Shown: positions 33,945 through 43,397, counted from the stretch's first letter. The stretch: DNA of 47,595 nt from Hyphococcus sp. (GCA_021776375.1 JAJFGA010000080.1:1-47595), one strand, 5' to 3'. Notes: generated by a model not told the origin, from the sequence alone. Numbers and translations are program-made.

Positions 33945-34071
33945 TATGCTCGCCTTGGTTTCCAGAATCGGAGCAACCTCCAGTCTATCTGCGGTATGCT
34001 TTCCTCAAGGTAAGCAAAATTCGTGAAAGTGTTGTGTTTTGGCCTGTTAAGGGCGTTGGGGCTATTGTTTA

Positions 34072-34896
34072 ATGACGCATGTGATTGTTTTGGGGAACGA
34101 AAAGGGTGGGTCAGGGAAATCCACCACGGCCATGCATTTGATTGTCGCGCTGGTTAAAGCCGGGCGAAAAGTCGGTGCGGTGGACCTTGATCTGCGCCAG
34201 CGCAGCCTGACGCGATATCTCGAAAACCGCCGGAAATTCGCCGACCTCAAAGGCCAGACATTGGCGTTTCCCATCGTGTCGGAGGTGCGGCCGTCAGTGC
34301 TCGACAGCCGCGAGGCGTCGCGGGCGCAGGAGACCGAAAATCTCCAATCGGCGCTGGCGGCGCTTGAGGGATGTGACTTTGCGATCATCGACTGTCCTGG
34401 CGCTGACACGCATCTGTCGCGGCTGGCGCATATGCATGCGGATACAATCCTGACACCGCTGAATGACAGCTTCGTCGATTTCGACCTTCTGGCGCGGATT
34501 GACCCTGAAACCAACCGCATCACCGGGCCGAGCCTTTATAGCGAGATGGTTTGGGAGGCGCGCAAGACGCGCGCGATATCCGGCGTTGCCGGCGGCATCG
34601 ACTGGGTCGTAATCCGCAACCGGCTCTCGGCGACGCGCGCGCGCAACAAAAAGAACGTAGGCGATAAACTGGAAGATCTGTCCGAGCGGATCGGCTTTCG
34701 TCTGGCGCGCGGCTTTGGCGACCGGGTGATCTATCGCGAGCTGTTCCCCATGGGGCTGACGCTGCTCGACCTTGGCGGACGCGATGCGCCGGTGCGGCTG
34801 TCGACCATGAGCCATGTCACCGCGCGGCTCGAAATCCGCTCGCTGGTCGCCTCGCTCGACCTGCCTCAGCCAGTGGAGGAAGTGCAGGCCGCGTGA
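34072..34896 (+). CDS. mipZ: MipZ, ParA-like division-site placement ATPase
   Basis: 274 residues. The deviant Walker A is EKGGSGKST (residues 10-18), followed by AVDLDLRQRSLTRYLENRR and DFAIIDCPGADT. Segments such as TPLNDSFVDFDLL, PSLYSEMVWEARK and DRVIYRELFPMGLTLLDL are close to Caulobacter MipZ, which rides on ParB near the origin and blocks FtsZ assembly away from midcell. The ATG at 34072 gives the family start (MTHVIVLGNEKGG). It is followed by a membrane J-domain gene, a common alphaproteobacterial pair. Confidence 0.95.
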   Translation: MTHVIVLGNEKGGSGKSTTAMHLIVALVKAGRKVGAVDLDLRQRSLTRYLENRRKFADLKGQTLAFPIVSEVRPSVLDSREASRAQETENLQSALAALEGCDFAIIDCPGADTHLSRLAHMHADTILTPLNDSFVDFDLLARIDPETNRITGPSLYSEMVWEARKTRAISGVAGGIDWVVIRNRLSATRARNKKNVGDKLEDLSERIGFRLARGFGDRVIYRELFPMGLTLLDLGGRDAPVRLSTMSHVTARLEIRSLVASLDLPQPVEEVQAA

Positions 34897-34976
34897 GTTC
34901 GCGAGCTGCTATAGCGCGCATCGGTTTTGCGCGGGAAATATGCTAGCCTGGCTTAAGCGGATGAACCGGTAGGCCC

Positions 34977-35432
34977 ATGTCATTTGGTATAATCGCCCTT
35001 CTTGCGGCCGGCCTTGGCGCGGGCTGGCTGTTGCTGCGTCTGGCGCGTGGCGGCGGCGAGGCGACGCGCAACATCACTCTGATGAAGCTTGTGGTCTGGT
35101 TCGGCCTTGCCGCGGCGTTGTTTGCCGCCAAGCTTTGGCCGCTTGCTTTTATGGTGTTGGTCGCGGTCGGCGGTGTGATGGCGATAGAGACCTGGCGCGG
35201 CAAGCACATCGATGACGAGGCGGACGGCCGCCTTGCGCCGCCTTCCGGTAAATCCATGACCCACGCCGAAGCGCTGTCGGTGCTGGGCATATCCGCCGGC
35301 GCGACGGTGGGCGACGTTAAAGCCGCCCACAAGAAGCTGATCGCGCAAATCCACCCGGATAAGGGCGGTACGGACTATCTGGCGGCGAAGATCAATGAAG
35401 CGCGCGATTTGTTGTTGACCGGGATTGAGTAA
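34977..35432 (+). CDS. Membrane-anchored J-domain protein
   Basis: 151 residues. Two hydrophobic segments (about residues 3-22 and 37-62) precede a C-terminal J domain (about residues 95-150) with the essential HPD motif, H126-P127-D128, in IHPDKGG. The layout resembles mitochondrial Tim14/Pam18-type J proteins, which stimulate an Hsp70. It lies 80 bases after mipZ on the same strand. The partner chaperone is presumably DnaK. Confidence 0.9.
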   Translation: MSFGIIALLAAGLGAGWLLLRLARGGGEATRNITLMKLVVWFGLAAALFAAKLWPLAFMVLVAVGGVMAIETWRGKHIDDEADGRLAPPSGKSMTHAEALSVLGISAGATVGDVKAAHKKLIAQIHPDKGGTDYLAAKINEARDLLLTGIE

Positions 35433-35508
35433 AAGGGCTGATAATCTGTATTAGGCAACGGCAACAGTGACTTTCATATGCTTTAGATAGAGCGCGGGTT
35501 AGGTAGCC

Positions 35509-36384
35509 ATGGAGCAGACAAAGACCGATCCAGCCATCAAGTCCGTTCACGTCTTTTCTACGGGTGTGGGCGAGCAACACAAAGAACACCGCTATGGCAG
35601 CCCGTTTCCGCGGCTATTGTGGGCCTTGACGTCGCAAAGCTGGATAAAGATTCCGATCAACGCCTTTGTGATTGAGCATCGCGACGGCCTCGTGCTTTTT
35701 GATACGGGGTTGGACCCGGCGATTAAATCGGACCCGAACTACATTAACAGCGCCATCGGCCGGTTTCTTTTGCGTAGAATATTTCGATTACATATCGGCC
35801 CGGATGAGAGGCTGGGTAATAAACTCGAAGCCATGGGTTTTGCCGCCGCCGATGTTCGCAAGGCGGTCATTTCGCATCTTCATTTTGATCATGTGGGCGG
35901 CATCGCCGATATCCCACAAGCGGATTTGCTGGTCAGCAAAGACGAGTGGGCGCAGCTATCGGCGCCGCACCCCGAACGAGAATGGATCCTTCGCGAGCAT
36001 ATTGAAATTCCCGGCGCACAATGGCGCCCGATTGAGTTTGCGCCAAGTAATGATCCTTTGTTCGCGTCCTTCGGCGGCTCTTATGATGTCATGGGGGATG
36101 GATCCATGGTGCTGTTGCCGACCCCCGGACACACGCCGGGGTCGATGTCCATGCTGGTGCGAACGGGCGACGCGCCGCCGCTGTTGCTCGTCGGTGATCT
36201 CACCTATCAGGCTGACCTTCTAATGAAGGACCAGGTTCCCGGCACCGGAGAGGCAAAGCTGCTGCGATCTTCCTTCGCTAAAGTCCGCACCCTGAAAGAG
36301 CAATTACCGGATTTGATCATCCTGGCCTCTCACGACCCTGCGACGGCGGAAATATTGGCCGCAAGTCACAGCTCCCGCTCATGA
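35509..36384 (+). CDS. Metallo-beta-lactamase-fold hydrolase, AHL-lactonase-like
   Basis: 291 residues. The zinc motif HLHFDHVGG is near residues 124-132, preceded by NAFVIEHRDGLVLFDTGLDP and followed by TPGHTPGSMSML and LVGDLTYQ, which supply the other metal ligands. This spacing is that of N-acyl-homoserine lactonases (AttM/AiiA-like), but many relatives have other esters as substrate. The ATG at 35509 is preceded by a modest GGTAG site. It converges on the acetyltransferase gene with a 12-base gap. Confidence 0.88.
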   Translation: MEQTKTDPAIKSVHVFSTGVGEQHKEHRYGSPFPRLLWALTSQSWIKIPINAFVIEHRDGLVLFDTGLDPAIKSDPNYINSAIGRFLLRRIFRLHIGPDERLGNKLEAMGFAAADVRKAVISHLHFDHVGGIADIPQADLLVSKDEWAQLSAPHPEREWILREHIEIPGAQWRPIEFAPSNDPLFASFGGSYDVMGDGSMVLLPTPGHTPGSMSMLVRTGDAPPLLLVGDLTYQADLLMKDQVPGTGEAKLLRSSFAKVRTLKEQLPDLIILASHDPATAEILAASHSSRS

Positions 36385-36396
36385 CGTATTGCGCCG

Positions 36397-37005
36397 TCAA
36401 AACAGCGCGCCAACGCGATCGGTGATTTTCTCGATCAGCTGATGAATGTGCAGTCCGTCCACAAGTCCGTGATGCGCCTGCACCGCAAGCGGGAAGCAAA
36501 CGCTCCCATCTTCAAATCTGAACTGCCCGACTGCGATGTTCGGAATTGAAGCGTCGCCATAGCGGGCGATCGGGTGTTCGAACGCCGTGAAAAAAAGCCA
36601 TGGGGTGCATGTTACATACAGGTGATCGCGGTCTTGGGGTTCGCTCAAGCGGAGAGACGTCGCCGCATGAGCGATCTCGCGATCTGCAATATACCGGCCC
36701 ACGAAGGTTTCAAAATCATTCGAATGCTCGATTGCTGAAAAGTTCAGATTATTGTTTTTGTCGAGCACCGTATGGCCGGTCTTGAGCTGCTTGATCTCAA
36801 CGGCCTCGCCGTCATCAAGACGCCAGCGAAAATTCTCAACCGAAAGGCTCGCTTCGGCAATAGCGAACAAGAGCGCGGCAAAAGGCGGGACATTGTGGAC
36901 CTTCGCTTTTGTCACAAAGTCCGGGCAGGCGACAACCGTCGTTATGTTGACGGTAGGGTCCTCATAGTCGCGGAAGAAGGCGATATGCTCTCGGCGCGAT
37001 TGCAT
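36397..37005 (-). CDS. Chloramphenicol O-acetyltransferase-like protein (type A family)
   Basis: 202 residues, slightly shorter than typical type A CAT (about 215). The catalytic motif HxxxDG appears as H179-D183-G184 in QAHHGLVDGLHIHQ close to the C-terminus. FRWRLDDGEAVEI and NFSAIEHSNDF are consistent with the family fold, a trimer that acetylates from acetyl-CoA. Whether it acts on chloramphenicol is not known; chromosomal relatives often have other or unknown acceptors. The ATG is at 37005. There is no sign of a mobile element next to it. Confidence 0.83.
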   Translation of the reverse strand: MQSRREHIAFFRDYEDPTVNITTVVACPDFVTKAKVHNVPPFAALLFAIAEASLSVENFRWRLDDGEAVEIKQLKTGHTVLDKNNNLNFSAIEHSNDFETFVGRYIADREIAHAATSLRLSEPQDRDHLYVTCTPWLFFTAFEHPIARYGDASIPNIAVGQFRFEDGSVCFPLAVQAHHGLVDGLHIHQLIEKITDRVGALF

Positions 37006-37043
37006 GGAGCGTGTCTCCGGTTTCTACATCTTAAAAAAAGGCC

Positions 37044-37757
37044 TTACGCCAACACTTCTTCCAGAAAATTCGCAGTCGCGGCCCATGACCGCCGGTCGGC
37101 GTCAGCGTTGTAAACCGTGCCGAACCCCGGATCGCTCGCCTCGGGGTTGGTGAAGGCGTGCATGGCGCCTCCATAGGCATGGAGCTGCCAGTCGACGCCG
37201 GCCTCGGTCATTTCTTTTGTGAACGCGAGCACATCATCGGGCGGGACCATCGGGTCATCCCAGCCATGGAGCGCCAGAATTTTTGTTTTGATTGTGGCGC
37301 CAGGTGAATTGCCGGGTTTGCCGAACAGCCCATGAATGCTGACAACGCCTTTAATGTCGGCGCCGGCTCGGGCGATATTGAGGACACATAATCCGCCGAA
37401 ACAAAATCCGATCGCGGCGATCTGCTCTGAATCGACCTCGGGCTGTTGTTTCACAATATCGATGATGGTGGAAAGCCGCGCGCGCAACATTTCGCGGTCT
37501 TCGATGAAAGGCGTCATCAGCGCCCGATTTTCTTCCGCAGACGAACCAAGGACGCCCTTGCCGTAGAGATCAATCGCAATGCCGGTGTAGCCGAGCGCCG
37601 CCAGCGCCTTTGCTTTATCGACTTCAAACTCTGACCGCCCGGCCCAGGCGTGACAGACAAGAACACCCGGCCGCGCTGAACCATCCGGGCTCGCCAACAC
37701 CGCCTCATAAGTTTTGCCGTCAATTTTATAGTCGAACGCGCGTGTTTGGGCCGTCAT
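37044..37757 (-). CDS. Dienelactone hydrolase family protein
   Basis: 237 residues. The alpha/beta fold carries the nucleophile elbow GFCFGG with Cys near residue 119, the Asp in HGWDDPMVP and the His in HAFTNPEA, the Cys-Asp-His triad of dienelactone hydrolases. The start MTAQTRAFDYKIDGKTYEAVLA at 37757 has GGAGAG upstream. No chlorocatechol pathway genes are nearby, so it is probably a general esterase of this family. It lies 8 bases after pyk on the same strand and should be co-transcribed with it. Confidence 0.9.
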   Translation of the reverse strand: MTAQTRAFDYKIDGKTYEAVLASPDGSARPGVLVCHAWAGRSEFEVDKAKALAALGYTGIAIDLYGKGVLGSSAEENRALMTPFIEDREMLRARLSTIIDIVKQQPEVDSEQIAAIGFCFGGLCVLNIARAGADIKGVVSIHGLFGKPGNSPGATIKTKILALHGWDDPMVPPDDVLAFTKEMTEAGVDWQLHAYGGAMHAFTNPEASDPGFGTVYNADADRRSWAATANFLEEVLA

Positions 37758-37765
37758 TTTCTCTC

Positions 37766-39187
37766 CTAAAAATCGTCAGCGCCAATCCGACTGATCTTCA
37801 GCGTGTTGGTCTTGCCGCGGCGGCCAAATGGGTAGCCCGCGAGGATAATTACCCGCTCGCCGTCCTTGCCGCCATGATCTTTGGCGAGCATATCGGCTTT
37901 CTCGATCATTTCGTGAAAATGCGAGATGTCTTCGGTGACCACCGGCCACACCCCCCAATAGAGCGCCAGCTGACGGGCGACATTTGCATCGGGCGTTGCG
38001 GCGATGACCGGGCAGTGCGGTCGGTCGCGCGACAGCCGCCGGGCAGTCGAGCCTGTCTTGGTGTAGGCGAGGGCGAATTTGCAATCGAGCAATTCTGCGA
38101 TGCGTCGCGCCGACAGGGTGATCGCATCGGCGGTGGTGTAGGTAAGGTCCTCAGGCTGATCGATTTTGTAGCCTCCGCTTTCGTCGTCGCGTTCCGTCGC
38201 ACCAATGATCCGGTCCATGATGGCCACCGCCGTTGGCGGATGGCGCCCAACCGCGGTTTCGGCGGACAACATCACCGCATCGGCGCCCTGATAGACTGCG
38301 GTGGAAACGTCGGACGCCTCCGCGCGGGTCGGCGCAATCGACTCGACCATGGATTCCAGCATGTGGGTTGCAACAATCACCGGCTTACCGACGCGGCGGC
38401 AGGTACGGATGATACGTCGCTGCATCAGCGGCACATCTTCCGGCGCGCATTCAACGCCAAGATCGCCGCGCGCCACCATAATGGCATCCGATTGCTCGAT
38501 GATTTCATCGAGAAACTCGACCGCCGTCGGTTTTTCAATCTTTGAGATAATCCCGGCGCGGCCGCGTATGAGCGCTTTTGCCTCTTCCACATCGCTCGGC
38601 TTTTGCACGAAAGACAGCGCGATATAATCAACGCCAAGCCCAAGCGCGAATTCGAGGTCATCGCGGTCCTTGTGCGTGAGCGCAGAAATCGGCAGCGCCC
38701 GCGTCGGCACATTGATGCCTTTGCGGTTTTTAAGCTCGCCGGGCGTGTCGGCCCTGGCGATTAAGTGATGTGCGGTGCGGCTGGCGATGGTGAGTTGCAG
38801 CTTGCCGTCATCGAGCTTCAAAATATCGCCCGGTTCCAGCACATCGAGCAATTCTTGATGCGGGATCGGGATGGTGTTTTCGTCATTCGACTCTTTGGCA
38901 AACACCAGCCGGTACTCGTCGCCATAGCGCAGCTTGATCGAGCCGGCGGCAAAGTCGCCGGTACGGATTTTGGGCCCCTGCAGGTCGGCGAATATCGCCA
39001 GCGGCGTGCCGGTTTCTTTCTCGATGTCGCGAATAGCGGCGGCTACGCGCGCCAGCTTGTCATGGGCGCCATGGCTCATATTGAGGCGAAAAATATCAAC
39101 GCCAGCGTCATGAATGAGGCGCAGCATCGACGGCGAAGAGCTCGCGGGGCCGATAGTCGCAACAATTTTACAAAGACGGTTTCTCAT
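37766..39187 (-). CDS. pyk: Pyruvate kinase
   Basis: 473 residues, full length. It converts phosphoenolpyruvate and ADP to pyruvate and ATP. Signatures include the N-terminal RLNMSHGAHD, LQGPKIRTG, the active-site region ISKIEKPTAVEF, and ARGDLGVE followed by PVIVATHMLESM. The C-terminal regulatory domain is complete. The start is at 39187 (MRNRLCKIVATIGPASS). Upstream on the same strand is creA, 72 bases away. Confidence 0.96.
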   Translation of the reverse strand: MRNRLCKIVATIGPASSSPSMLRLIHDAGVDIFRLNMSHGAHDKLARVAAAIRDIEKETGTPLAIFADLQGPKIRTGDFAAGSIKLRYGDEYRLVFAKESNDENTIPIPHQELLDVLEPGDILKLDDGKLQLTIASRTAHHLIARADTPGELKNRKGINVPTRALPISALTHKDRDDLEFALGLGVDYIALSFVQKPSDVEEAKALIRGRAGIISKIEKPTAVEFLDEIIEQSDAIMVARGDLGVECAPEDVPLMQRRIIRTCRRVGKPVIVATHMLESMVESIAPTRAEASDVSTAVYQGADAVMLSAETAVGRHPPTAVAIMDRIIGATERDDESGGYKIDQPEDLTYTTADAITLSARRIAELLDCKFALAYTKTGSTARRLSRDRPHCPVIAATPDANVARQLALYWGVWPVVTEDISHFHEMIEKADMLAKDHGGKDGERVIILAGYPFGRRGKTNTLKISRIGADDF

Positions 39188-39259
39188 GAGGGGCGCTCGC
39201 AGATAAATACGGCCGCTACGCTACGCGCATTTGGGAACCTTGAGAACCGGCGGGCGGAT

Positions 39260-39751
39260 TTATTCGCTCGCCGGCGGTGCGGCGTCCTCGCCATAAAGCG
39301 AGATTGTCGAGATCGACATTTTTGCGGACCCTTCGATCGGGCGGCGCGAATAGACCACATAGACGAGGGTGTTGTTTTCCGCGTCATAGATGCGCCGGAC
39401 GGCGATAGATTTGAAGATCAGGCTCATGCGCTGGGAGAAGACTTCCTCGCCATTCTTGTCGAGATCGATCTCGCCGATGGCGATCGGCCCGGTCTGGCGG
39501 CAGGCGATGGAGGCGTTGGACGGGTCTTCGAACCAGTTGCCTTTCGCGACCCGGTCCCAGAAGCCACGATCAAAATGCGATAGATGACAGGTGACGCCGG
39601 AAACCTTCGGATCGGCCAGCGCCTGCACCTTGATCTCATTGCCGACGAAGTCGTTTTTGAATTCGCCGACTTCGTTTTCGCTCGAACGCCCGCAAGCGGC
39701 GAGGAGAATTAGACCAGATGTGACTAGGCCGGTTTTGATGAAATGGCGCAT
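39260..39751 (-). CDS. creA: CreA-family lipoprotein
   Basis: 163 residues. The signal peptide ends in the lipobox LAAC (Cys20). The mature region reads VGEFKNDFVGNEIKVQALADPKVSGVTCHLS and later SMAFK-like RMSLIFKSIAVRRIYD, the hallmark of the CreA family of periplasmic proteins, whose function is unknown. Length is that of the family. It precedes pyk on the minus strand, so the order is creA-pyk-dienelactone hydrolase. Confidence 0.9.
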   Translation of the reverse strand: MRHFIKTGLVTSGLILLAACGRSSENEVGEFKNDFVGNEIKVQALADPKVSGVTCHLSHFDRGFWDRVAKGNWFEDPSNASIACRQTGPIAIGEIDLDKNGEEVFSQRMSLIFKSIAVRRIYDAENNTLVYVVYSRRPIEGSAKMSISTISLYGEDAAPPASE

Positions 39752-39884
39752 GAGTGATCCCCAAATGCTGGGGATTGATATAGGAATGCAGTCCGGTGGG
39801 GCAAGTCCGGGCCCAGCCGCTATTTTTTGCGTGCTTTCGGGTAAGATTGTGGCGGAGTAGGTAAGGGCACTGCAATAATCAGGT

Positions 39885-40421
39885 ATGGATATGATTTGGC
39901 TGGTTAGATTCGATGGAAACGAAAGCTACTCGGATTTGACCGACCATGCTTTTTACGGATTCTACGAAGATGTGTTTGAAATACTATCCACTGGCCACAA
40001 GCTACCTACCGTCAATGTTAACGAAGGGCCGGGCCTTGTGGTGCCAACGTTTCCTTATTTCGATCCGAATATGTTGGCCGTGCGTCATGACGCGCCCGAG
40101 TCTATCCAACTCATGCTTTCGAAAAACTGCCTGTATTTTCAGGCTTCCGGCAAATTAGACTACCGTATACTCATACCGCGCATCCAATACGATGCGTTCG
40201 ACTATGATTATTCTGATTTTGACTATTTCCAAGATTCTAGCAATGTCATGATCGTGAGGTTGTTTGTTCTGAAAAAGATTCGTCTTGGCGACGCTCCGAT
40301 TTTCCGCTTGACCGGCTCAAGGGGGGTCTCGTCGGACATTTTTGTGAGCGATCTTTTTCGAAAAACGTATGAAAGCAAAAACTGCACGGGCTTAAGATTC
40401 AAAAAAGCAGAAGTAAGGTAG
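39885..40421 (+). CDS. Immunity-protein-like (Imm11/Imm43-like) protein, orphan
   Basis: 178 residues, acidic and aromatic-rich, with no signal peptide or membrane helix. The C-terminal part IFRLTGSRGVSSDIFVSDLFRKTYES ... CTGLRFKKAEV follows the pattern IFRL-x-VSD-x-TGLRF that I associate with polymorphic-toxin immunity proteins of the Imm11/Imm43 (DUF1629) kind. A run FDYDYSDFDYFQD is notable. It is A/T-richer than its neighbours, suggesting transfer. No toxin gene is adjacent. The assignment is tentative. Confidence 0.65.
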   Translation: MDMIWLVRFDGNESYSDLTDHAFYGFYEDVFEILSTGHKLPTVNVNEGPGLVVPTFPYFDPNMLAVRHDAPESIQLMLSKNCLYFQASGKLDYRILIPRIQYDAFDYDYSDFDYFQDSSNVMIVRLFVLKKIRLGDAPIFRLTGSRGVSSDIFVSDLFRKTYESKNCTGLRFKKAEVR

Positions 40422-40523
40422 CTTAACGTCGTCGAATATGCGGCGGCTTTCGCGCTGAGTGTGTCGGGCACCCCACAATTTCTGGGCCTGCATTAAAACG
40501 GGATCTACTGTTTGGCTCTCCCA

Positions 40524-41486
40524 CTAACCGCAAATCCTCTGTTTCGCCGCCTCATATTCCGCAACAAGCTTCTCAACAAACGCCGACGTCGGCCCCGCGC
40601 TTTTGACCGCGCCAATCCCTTGTCCGCAGCCCCAGATATCTTTCCAGGCTTTTGCGTCCGTATTGCCGCCGGAGCCGAAATTCATGGCCGACGGGTCACT
40701 TTCCGGAAGATTGTCGGGGTCGAGGCCGGCGGCTTCGATTGACGGGCGCAGATAGTTGCCGTGAACGCCGGTGAAAAGGTTCGTATAGACAATATCGTCC
40801 GCGCCGTAATCGACAATTGCATTCTTGTAGGCTTCCGACGCGTTGGCCTCTTCCGTCGCGATAAAGGCCGAACCGATATAGCCGAAATCGGCGCCCATCG
40901 CTTCGGCCGCCAGTACGGACTGGCCCCGCGCGATGCAGCCGGAGAGGGCGAGCGGCCCGTCGAACCATTCGCGAATTTCCTGCACCAGCGCGAAAGGCGA
41001 CTGCACGCCCGCATGGCCGCCCGCGCCGGCGGCGACGCAGATCAGCCCGTCCGCGCCCTTGGAAATCGCTTTTTGCGCGAACGTATTGTTGATGACATCG
41101 TGGAGAACGATCCCGCCATAGGAATGGATCGCCTCATAGACTTCCTCGCGCGCGCCGAGCGAACAGATCACGATCGGGGCTTCGTGTTTCACGCAGGCTT
41201 CAAGGTCGTGCATCAGCCGGTCATTGGAGCGGTGGACAATCTGGTTCACTGCATAGGGCGCCGACGGCCGGTCCGGATTTTCATCGTCATGGCGGGCGAG
41301 CGTTTCCTTAATCTCCGTCAGCCATTCGTCGAGCGCCTCGGCGGGGCGCGCGTTGAGCGACGGGAATGAGCCGACAACGCCCGCCTTGCACTGGGCGGTC
41401 ACCAGCTTCGGCGTCGAGACGATAAACATCGGCGCGCCGATAACCGGAATGCGCATACGCGCTTTGATGTCTTGAATGGTCGGCAT
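40524..41486 (-). CDS. Nitronate monooxygenase-type FMN oxidoreductase
   Basis: 320 residues, a TIM-barrel flavoprotein of the 2-nitropropane dioxygenase family. The start MPTIQDIKARMRIPVIGAPMF is typical; GADGLICVAAGAGGHAG and GPLALSGCIARGQSVLAAEAMGADFGYIGSAF supply the FMN phosphate-binding loops. The ATG at 41486 has AAGGAGCG upstream; a longer frame back to 41582 would run through the promoter region. It is divergent from the acyl-CoA synthetase. The true substrate may be a nitronate or a related carbanion-forming acid. Confidence 0.9.
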   Translation of the reverse strand: MPTIQDIKARMRIPVIGAPMFIVSTPKLVTAQCKAGVVGSFPSLNARPAEALDEWLTEIKETLARHDDENPDRPSAPYAVNQIVHRSNDRLMHDLEACVKHEAPIVICSLGAREEVYEAIHSYGGIVLHDVINNTFAQKAISKGADGLICVAAGAGGHAGVQSPFALVQEIREWFDGPLALSGCIARGQSVLAAEAMGADFGYIGSAFIATEEANASEAYKNAIVDYGADDIVYTNLFTGVHGNYLRPSIEAAGLDPDNLPESDPSAMNFGSGGNTDAKAWKDIWGCGQGIGAVKSAGPTSAFVEKLVAEYEAAKQRICG

Positions 41487-41635
41487 GGGTCGCTCCTTGA
41501 AATATTTCGAACACGCTACGGGAGGGGCGGGGTCTCGCGCAAGCAGCGCTTGCAGCCGTGCGGCAGGCGGCGGCCCCCGCAATTGCTTTTCGTAAAAATC
41601 CCGTCATAGTTTTCAGCGCACTGGGAGGTGCGCCT

Positions 41636-43186
41636 ATGACGACCCGGGAGATTATCAATCCGCCCCTCGTGGCGGATCTCATACGTTATCAGGCCAGGGA
41701 ACGCCCTGATGAGACGGCGCTTGTCTTTGAAGGCGAGACGTTCACCTATGGCGAGATGAATGCGCGCGCGAACCGGGCGGCGCAGGCTTTCCTCGCGCTG
41801 GGGCTGGGCCCCGGCGACCGGGTCGCGTGGCTGGCGCGCAATGTCGCGACCTTCTGGGACGCGCTTTTTGGCGCCGCGAAGATCGGCGTCGTCATGACCC
41901 CGATCAACTGGCGCCTCGCGCCCGCCGAGGTGGTGCAGATCCTGAACGACGCCAAAGCGTCGATCTTTGTCGGCGAGGCGATGTTCATCGACCCGTTGAG
42001 GGATGTCGAAACTTTCGCGCCGCCGAAGACCTTTATTCTGGAAGCCGGCGATGAGACCTGTTTCGATGCGCTCATTGACCGGCAGGATGCGATCGAGCCC
42101 GATTACGCGCCGACATCCGGCGATGTCGTCGTGCAGCTTTATACCAGCGGCACCACCGGCCTGCCGAAGGGCGTCTTGCTGTCTAATCGCTGTTACTATG
42201 AAGTTGGCGAGGCGGGCGCGGCGGCCGGAATCGTCCTGCCGAAAAGCGACGATGAAACCATTCTCCACGCGCTGCCGCATTTTCACATTGCCGGCGTCAA
42301 TTTCGGCCTGATGGCGATCGGGCGGTCGATGCCGTTTATCCAGCATCGCCAGTTTGATCCGGCGGCGATTGTCAACGAGGCGCAGGGCGCGCGGCCGTTG
42401 AACTCCTTTTTTGTGCCGGTGATGATCATGATGATCATTGAAGCGGCGAAACAAATGAATGCGCCGCTCGATAAGTTCGTCTCGATCAGCTATGGCGCCG
42501 CGCCGATGCCGGAACCGCTCCTCGACGCGGCGATCGCCGCGATGCCCAATGCGGTGTTCACGCAATTTTACGGCATGACCGAAACCACCGGCGGCGTCGC
42601 GACGCTCGCCCATGAAGATCATGCGGCGGGCAAAAAACAACGCGTCTCGGCGGGCATTCCATTGCCGGGCTGCGAGGTAAAAATCTGCGACCCGGCAACG
42701 GGCGAAGAGGTCCCGCCGGGCGAGACTGGGGAGGTCGTCATCAAATCCGGCTTTGTAATGGACGGCTACTGGAACCGGCCGGACGCGACGGCGGATGTGA
42801 TCCGCGATGGCTGGTACTGGTCCGGCGACGCCGGCTATATCGATGAGAACGGCTTTCTATATGTCGTCGACCGCATCAAGGACATGATCATTTCCGGCGG
42901 CGAGAATATTTATCCCGCCGAGCTTGAAAACCTATTGTCCGCATGCCCCGAAATCGCCGATGTGGCTGTTATAGGCACCCCCGACGAAAAATGGGGAGAA
43001 GTCGTGAAGGTCGTTGCAGTCAAACGGATCGGCGCCCAACTCGACGAGGCGGGCGTCGTCGATTTCCTGCGCGACAAGATCGCGAGTTTCAAACTTCCGC
43101 AATATGTAGCGTTCATCGACATGCTGCCGCGCAACCCGTCAGGGAAGATCTTGAAGACGGAGCTGCGGAAGATGGGTGAGGGGTAG
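41636..43186 (+). CDS. Acyl-CoA synthetase (AMP-forming)
   Basis: 516 residues, ANL superfamily. The ATP-binding motif [13 protein letters not shown] is near residues 162-174, followed by [10 protein letters not shown], the hinge [17 protein letters not shown] and the C-terminal catalytic lysine region [11 protein letters not shown]. It forms an acyl-adenylate and then an acyl-CoA, probably from a short or medium fatty or carboxylic acid. The ATG at 41636 follows GGGAGG. It is divergent from the nitronate monooxygenase gene and near acyl-CoA dehydrogenase and thioesterase genes, which together suggest acyl-CoA catabolism. Confidence 0.92.
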   Translation: MTTREIINPPLVADLIRYQARERPDETALVFEGETFTYGEMNARANRAAQAFLALGLGPGDRVAWLARNVATFWDALFGAAKIGVVMTPINWRLAPAEVVQILNDAKASIFVGEAMFIDPLRDVETFAPPKTFILEAGDETCFDALIDRQDAIEPDYAPTSGDVVVQLYTSGTTGLPKGVLLSNRCYYEVGEAGAAAGIVLPKSDDETILHALPHFHIAGVNFGLMAIGRSMPFIQHRQFDPAAIVNEAQGARPLNSFFVPVMIMMIIEAAKQMNAPLDKFVSISYGAAPMPEPLLDAAIAAMPNAVFTQFYGMTETTGGVATLAHEDHAAGKKQRVSAGIPLPGCEVKICDPATGEEVPPGETGEVVIKSGFVMDGYWNRPDATADVIRDGWYWSGDAGYIDENGFLYVVDRIKDMIISGGENIYPAELENLLSACPEIADVAVIGTPDEKWGEVVKVVAVKRIGAQLDEAGVVDFLRDKIASFKLPQYVAFIDMLPRNPSGKILKTELRKMGEG

Positions 43187-43203
43187 TTTCCCGCTGGGGC
43201 GAT

Positions 43204-43343
43204 AGCCCCCTTCGTCACCTTCGGTGACACTTCCCCCGCAAGCGGGGGAAGAATTAGCCCGAGTTTTCGGCGCGCTCCTTCTTCCCCCATTTATGGGGGT
43301 CAAAAGTATACTTTTGACGGCCGCAAAGCGGTCGAAGGGGGCC
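43204..43343. repeat. Palindromic MITE-like element, copy 2
   Basis: Terminal inverted repeats GCCCCCTTCG (43205-43214) and CGAAGGGGGC (43333-43342) enclose a series of hairpins: GTCACCTTCGGTGAC, TTCCCCCG/CGGGGGAA, CCCCCAT/ATGGGGG and the palindrome GTCAAAAG/CTTTTGAC. Read in reverse it shares most blocks with the element at 10522-10658 but has the extra CAAAAGTATACTTTTG palindrome. It lies between two convergent genes and may serve as their terminator. Confidence 0.75.
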
Positions 43344-43397
43344 AAATGTTTCAACGATAAAGAAGCAATAAAAGCAGTAAGAACTATCGTGTAATAG

